Of a DNA stretch of 64,000 nt, positions 61,898 through 64,000 are shown in pieces. This DNA comes from Streptomyces tauricus (GTDB lineage: Bacteria; Actinomycetota; Actinomycetes; Streptomycetales; Streptomycetaceae). Under the pieces are notes generated by a model. That model was not told the DNA's origin. It was given only the letters and a program-made list of their open reading frames with translations, and did not search any database. Location of the stretch: assembly GCF_014650955.1 (NCBI RefSeq), contig NZ_BMVY01000043.1:1-64000 (forward strand), written 5' to 3'. Within the stretch, counting starts at the first letter, position 1. Every line of letters begins with the position of its first letter. A program made the position numbers and the translations under genes.

Positions 61898-63100
61898 CTA
61901 CAGGAAGGTGTGGCCCTCGCCGCGGTACGTCGGCACCGACGCCGTCACCGTGTCGCCCTCCACGAGGTGCAGCACGTCGAAGCGTTCGCACAGCTCCCCG
62001 GCCTTCGCGTGCCGGAACCAGACCTTGTCGCCGATCAGCAGATCGTCGGCGGGCGAGCCGAGCAACGGCGTCTGCACCTCGCCGGCGCCCTCCTGGGAGT
62101 CGTACCTCAGCCCCTCGGGCAGGTACGGCACGGGCAGCCGGTCGGGGCCGGGGGCGCCCGACGCCGGATAGCCGCCGCCGAGGACGGTCACGACACCGAC
62201 CCCGGGCCGGCGCACGACGGGCTGCGCGAAGAGCGCGGCCGGACGCCCGCTGAACGACGTGTAGTTGTCGAAGAGACGCGGGACGTACAGCCCCGACCCG
62301 GCCGCGATCTCGGTCACCGAGTCCTCGGCCGCGGTGTGCTGGACGCTGCCCGTGCCACCGCCGTTGACGAACTCCAGGTCCGGCGCGACGGCCCGGACCG
62401 CCCGTACGACGTCCGCCCGGCGCTGCGCCAGCTCCTTGCGGGCCGTCGCCTGCATCAGCCGGATCGCACGCGACCGCAAAGGGCGCCCTCGCAGGGCGTC
62501 GCCCACTCCGGCGATGTGCCCCTCGTACGCCATGATCCCGACGAGCCGGAAACCAGGCCGGCGGGCGACCGTACGCGCCATGTCGGCGACCTGGGCCGCG
62601 GAGTACAGGGGCGAGCGGCGGGCGCCGACCCGGACCCGGCCGCCGAACATCTTCAGCGCGGTGTCCAACTCCAGGCAGACGCGCACCTCTTCGCGTCCGC
62701 CGTCCCGGGCGTCGTCGATCAGTTGCAACTGCGCAGGGTCGTCGATCATGACGGTCACGGCTGCGGCGAGTTTGGGGTCGCCGGTGAGCGTCGCGTACGC
62801 GGCCCGGTCGGCGGACGGATAGGCGAGCAGCACGTCGTCGAAACCGGAGCGGGCCAGCCACAGCGACTCGTCGAGCGTGTAGGACATGAGTCCGGCGAAG
62901 CCGTCCCTGGCGAGGACGCGTTCGAGCAGGGCCCGGCAGCGCACCGACTTGCTCGCGACGCGTACGGGCTTGCCCGCCGCCCGCCGTACGAGGTCGTCGG
63001 CGTTGGCGTCGAAGGCCTCCAGGTCCACGATCGCGACGGGTGCGTCGAGATGGGCGGTGGCCCGGTCGTAGCGGGCTCGGTCTGCGGCGCGGGCTGTCAT
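61898..63100 (-). CDS. PLP-dependent amino-acid deaminase/aldolase-like protein (alanine-racemase fold)
   Basis: A 400-residue protein of the alanine-racemase N-terminal barrel superfamily, close to D-threonine/D-serine aldolase/deaminase-like proteins. The PLP lysine is probably in VRVASKSVRCRALLER near residue 54, and the C-terminal domain has a metal-binding-type SVPTYRGEGHTFL end. It converges with the DUF2510 gene. Start ATG at 63100. It could act on D-amino acids or a peptidoglycan-derived compound; the sequence does not say which. Confidence 0.85.
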   Translation of the reverse strand: MTARAADRARYDRATAHLDAPVAIVDLEAFDANADDLVRRAAGKPVRVASKSVRCRALLERVLARDGFAGLMSYTLDESLWLARSGFDDVLLAYPSADRAAYATLTGDPKLAAAVTVMIDDPAQLQLIDDARDGGREEVRVCLELDTALKMFGGRVRVGARRSPLYSAAQVADMARTVARRPGFRLVGIMAYEGHIAGVGDALRGRPLRSRAIRLMQATARKELAQRRADVVRAVRAVAPDLEFVNGGGTGSVQHTAAEDSVTEIAAGSGLYVPRLFDNYTSFSGRPAALFAQPVVRRPGVGVVTVLGGGYPASGAPGPDRLPVPYLPEGLRYDSQEGAGEVQTPLLGSPADDLLIGDKVWFRHAKAGELCERFDVLHLVEGDTVTASVPTYRGEGHTFL

Positions 63101-63289
63101 GTGCGAAGCCTGCCAGACCGGATTACCGCAGGGTAGGGGGACGTTCCGGGCAGATGCCCCGGGCCCGCGGACTGATTCCCACGGGCGTGGCGTCAGCCCG
63201 TAGAGTGACGCGCACGCAAGCGGGGAACGGATCCGGAGGGGTTCCTTCGGCCAGTCTCGGTCGTCCGGGGTCGAGGAAACGGGGGGTGC

Positions 63290-64000
63290 ATGAGCACGGA
63301 AGCGCGCCGCGCCTCGATTCCTCCGCGCCCGGCGACGCCACCGGTGACGCCGGGGCCGGCGGTGACGGACGACGAACGAGAACCGTCGCGGTGGCCGGAA
63401 CCCACGGCCCCGCAACAGCCTTCGGCTCCCGCGTCGGAGCGTGCGGGCGGGGAGTCCGCGGGGGGCGACTGGTTCGGGCCGCGCCGCCCTGTCGGCACAC
63501 CGCCGCGCCCACGTGCCTCCGCCTCCGACGAAGCCGGCTCAGGGGACGCGTCCTCGTCCTCCTCCTCGTCCGAGGCACCGCGTTTCCCGACCCTCCGCCC
63601 AGGCGACGACCGGCAGCGCCACACGCCGGAGGCGGCTCCGCCCCCGCAGCCGTCGACCCGCTACCCGGACGCACCACCGCCCGGGGGCACGGGCACCCTG
63701 CCCCGTGACGCGGAGAGCCCAGCGTCAAGGCCGAACGTCCCGCCACGTCCGACGACGGAGCCGCGCGCTCCCCTGGGGGGCGCCGAGTGGGCGGGCGTCA
63801 CGCCCCGCCCGGGCGCGGCCCGAGCCGCCTCCGCACCGCGTGCCCCCATGGGAGGCGCGGAGTGGACGAGCGCCCCTGCCGCACAGCAGACCCCGGCGCG
63901 TCCGGCACCCGAAGCGGGTACGGCTCCCGGTCGGCCTCCACGTGCCGCCCAGCAGGATTTCCCACTCCGCCCGGCGACCGAACCCGACGACCCCACCCCG
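63290..64000 (+). CDS. Proline-rich protein, 3'-partial at window edge
   Basis: An open frame without stop to the end (237 codons). It is rich in Pro, Ala and Ser, with two copies of the motif RAPLGGAEW/RAPMGGAEW near the end. ATG at 63290 follows GAGGAAACGGGGGG. The visible part is a disordered region; the functional domain must lie beyond the window. In such Streptomyces proteins the tail can precede a membrane or enzyme domain, but I cannot tell which here. Confidence 0.7.
   Translation, partial: MSTEARRASIPPRPATPPVTPGPAVTDDEREPSRWPEPTAPQQPSAPASERAGGESAGGDWFGPRRPVGTPPRPRASASDEAGSGDASSSSSSSEAPRFPTLRPGDDRQRHTPEAAPPPQPSTRYPDAPPPGGTGTLPRDAESPASRPNVPPRPTTEPRAPLGGAEWAGVTPRPGAARAASAPRAPMGGAEWTSAPAAQQTPARPAPEAGTAPGRPPRAAQQDFPLRPATEPDDPTP

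Overview
This window is chromosomal DNA of a Streptomyces-type actinomycete. It is very GC-rich, genes use G/C-ending codons and many GTG (some TTG) starts, and the gene order matches the Streptomyces core: glycerol operon, metH, Pup-proteasome locus, Tat, a rar-type conservon and a betaine transporter. Much of the middle also keeps the mycobacterial order (RecB-like nuclease, trmI, mpa/arc, dop, pup, prcB, prcA, pafA, pafB, pafC, tatA, tatC, helY-like helicase, 5'-3' exonuclease). I see no tRNA, rRNA, insertion sequence, prophage, CRISPR array or biosynthetic cluster.

Layout. 1-6.1 kb: a PH-like membrane protein, then the leftward glycerol regulon gylR, glpF, glpK, glpD, with matching operators before gylR and glpF. 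6.2-13.7 kb: metH, a HAD phosphatase, a solitary peptide-type binding lipoprotein and an orphan NarL-type response regulator. 13.8-25.4 kb: RecB-like nuclease, site-2 protease, trmI, a secreted protein, ferredoxin, then arc, dop, pup, an endonuclease VII-like gene, prcB and prcA. 25.6-39.3 kb: LacI/MFS pair, pafA, two FKBPs, pafB, pafC, a zinc-ribbon protein, a small membrane protein, tatA, tatC, a lipid kinase and a Ski2-like helicase. 39.7-44.4 kb: rarA-E conservon whose P450 lacks the ExxR motif. 44.4-47.4 kb: pseudouridine synthase, siderophore-interacting reductase with an iron box, and the exonuclease. 47.7-55.1 kb: an osmoprotectant ABC transporter with two fused binding domains, an XRE-cupin regulator, a helical-backbone binding protein, a TDT transporter and its LysR neighbour. 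55.4-60.8 kb: an ethanolamine-type gamma-glutamylation pathway (amidase, GntR regulator, GlnA4-like ligase, aldehyde dehydrogenase, SDR). 60.9-64 kb: a DUF2510 protein, a PLP-fold amino-acid enzyme and an open proline-rich protein.

Main observation. Three DNA-processing genes (RecB-like nuclease, Ski2-like helicase, 5'-3' exonuclease), each in a different part of the window, have the same promoter signature directly before the start codon: TGTCAGTGG(C/T)-N6-TAnnnT, exact in two and with one substitution in the -10 of the third. This is the RecA-independent DNA-damage promoter that PafBC recognises in mycobacteria. pafB and pafC lie in the same window, and a weaker version precedes pup, whose operon contains an endonuclease VII-like gene. 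The block therefore looks like a physically linked PafBC/Pup-proteasome DNA-damage regulon. It also settles the starts of the nuclease and exonuclease genes, which appear to be leaderless.

Other structure: a dispersed intergenic repeat (core GTTCCCCGCGCCCC) in tandem arrays and hairpins, a six-copy 8-bp repeat, a 23-bp repeat, a Gly-Asp/Gly-His insert in the GlnA4-like ligase, and many intrinsic terminators with long perfect stems.
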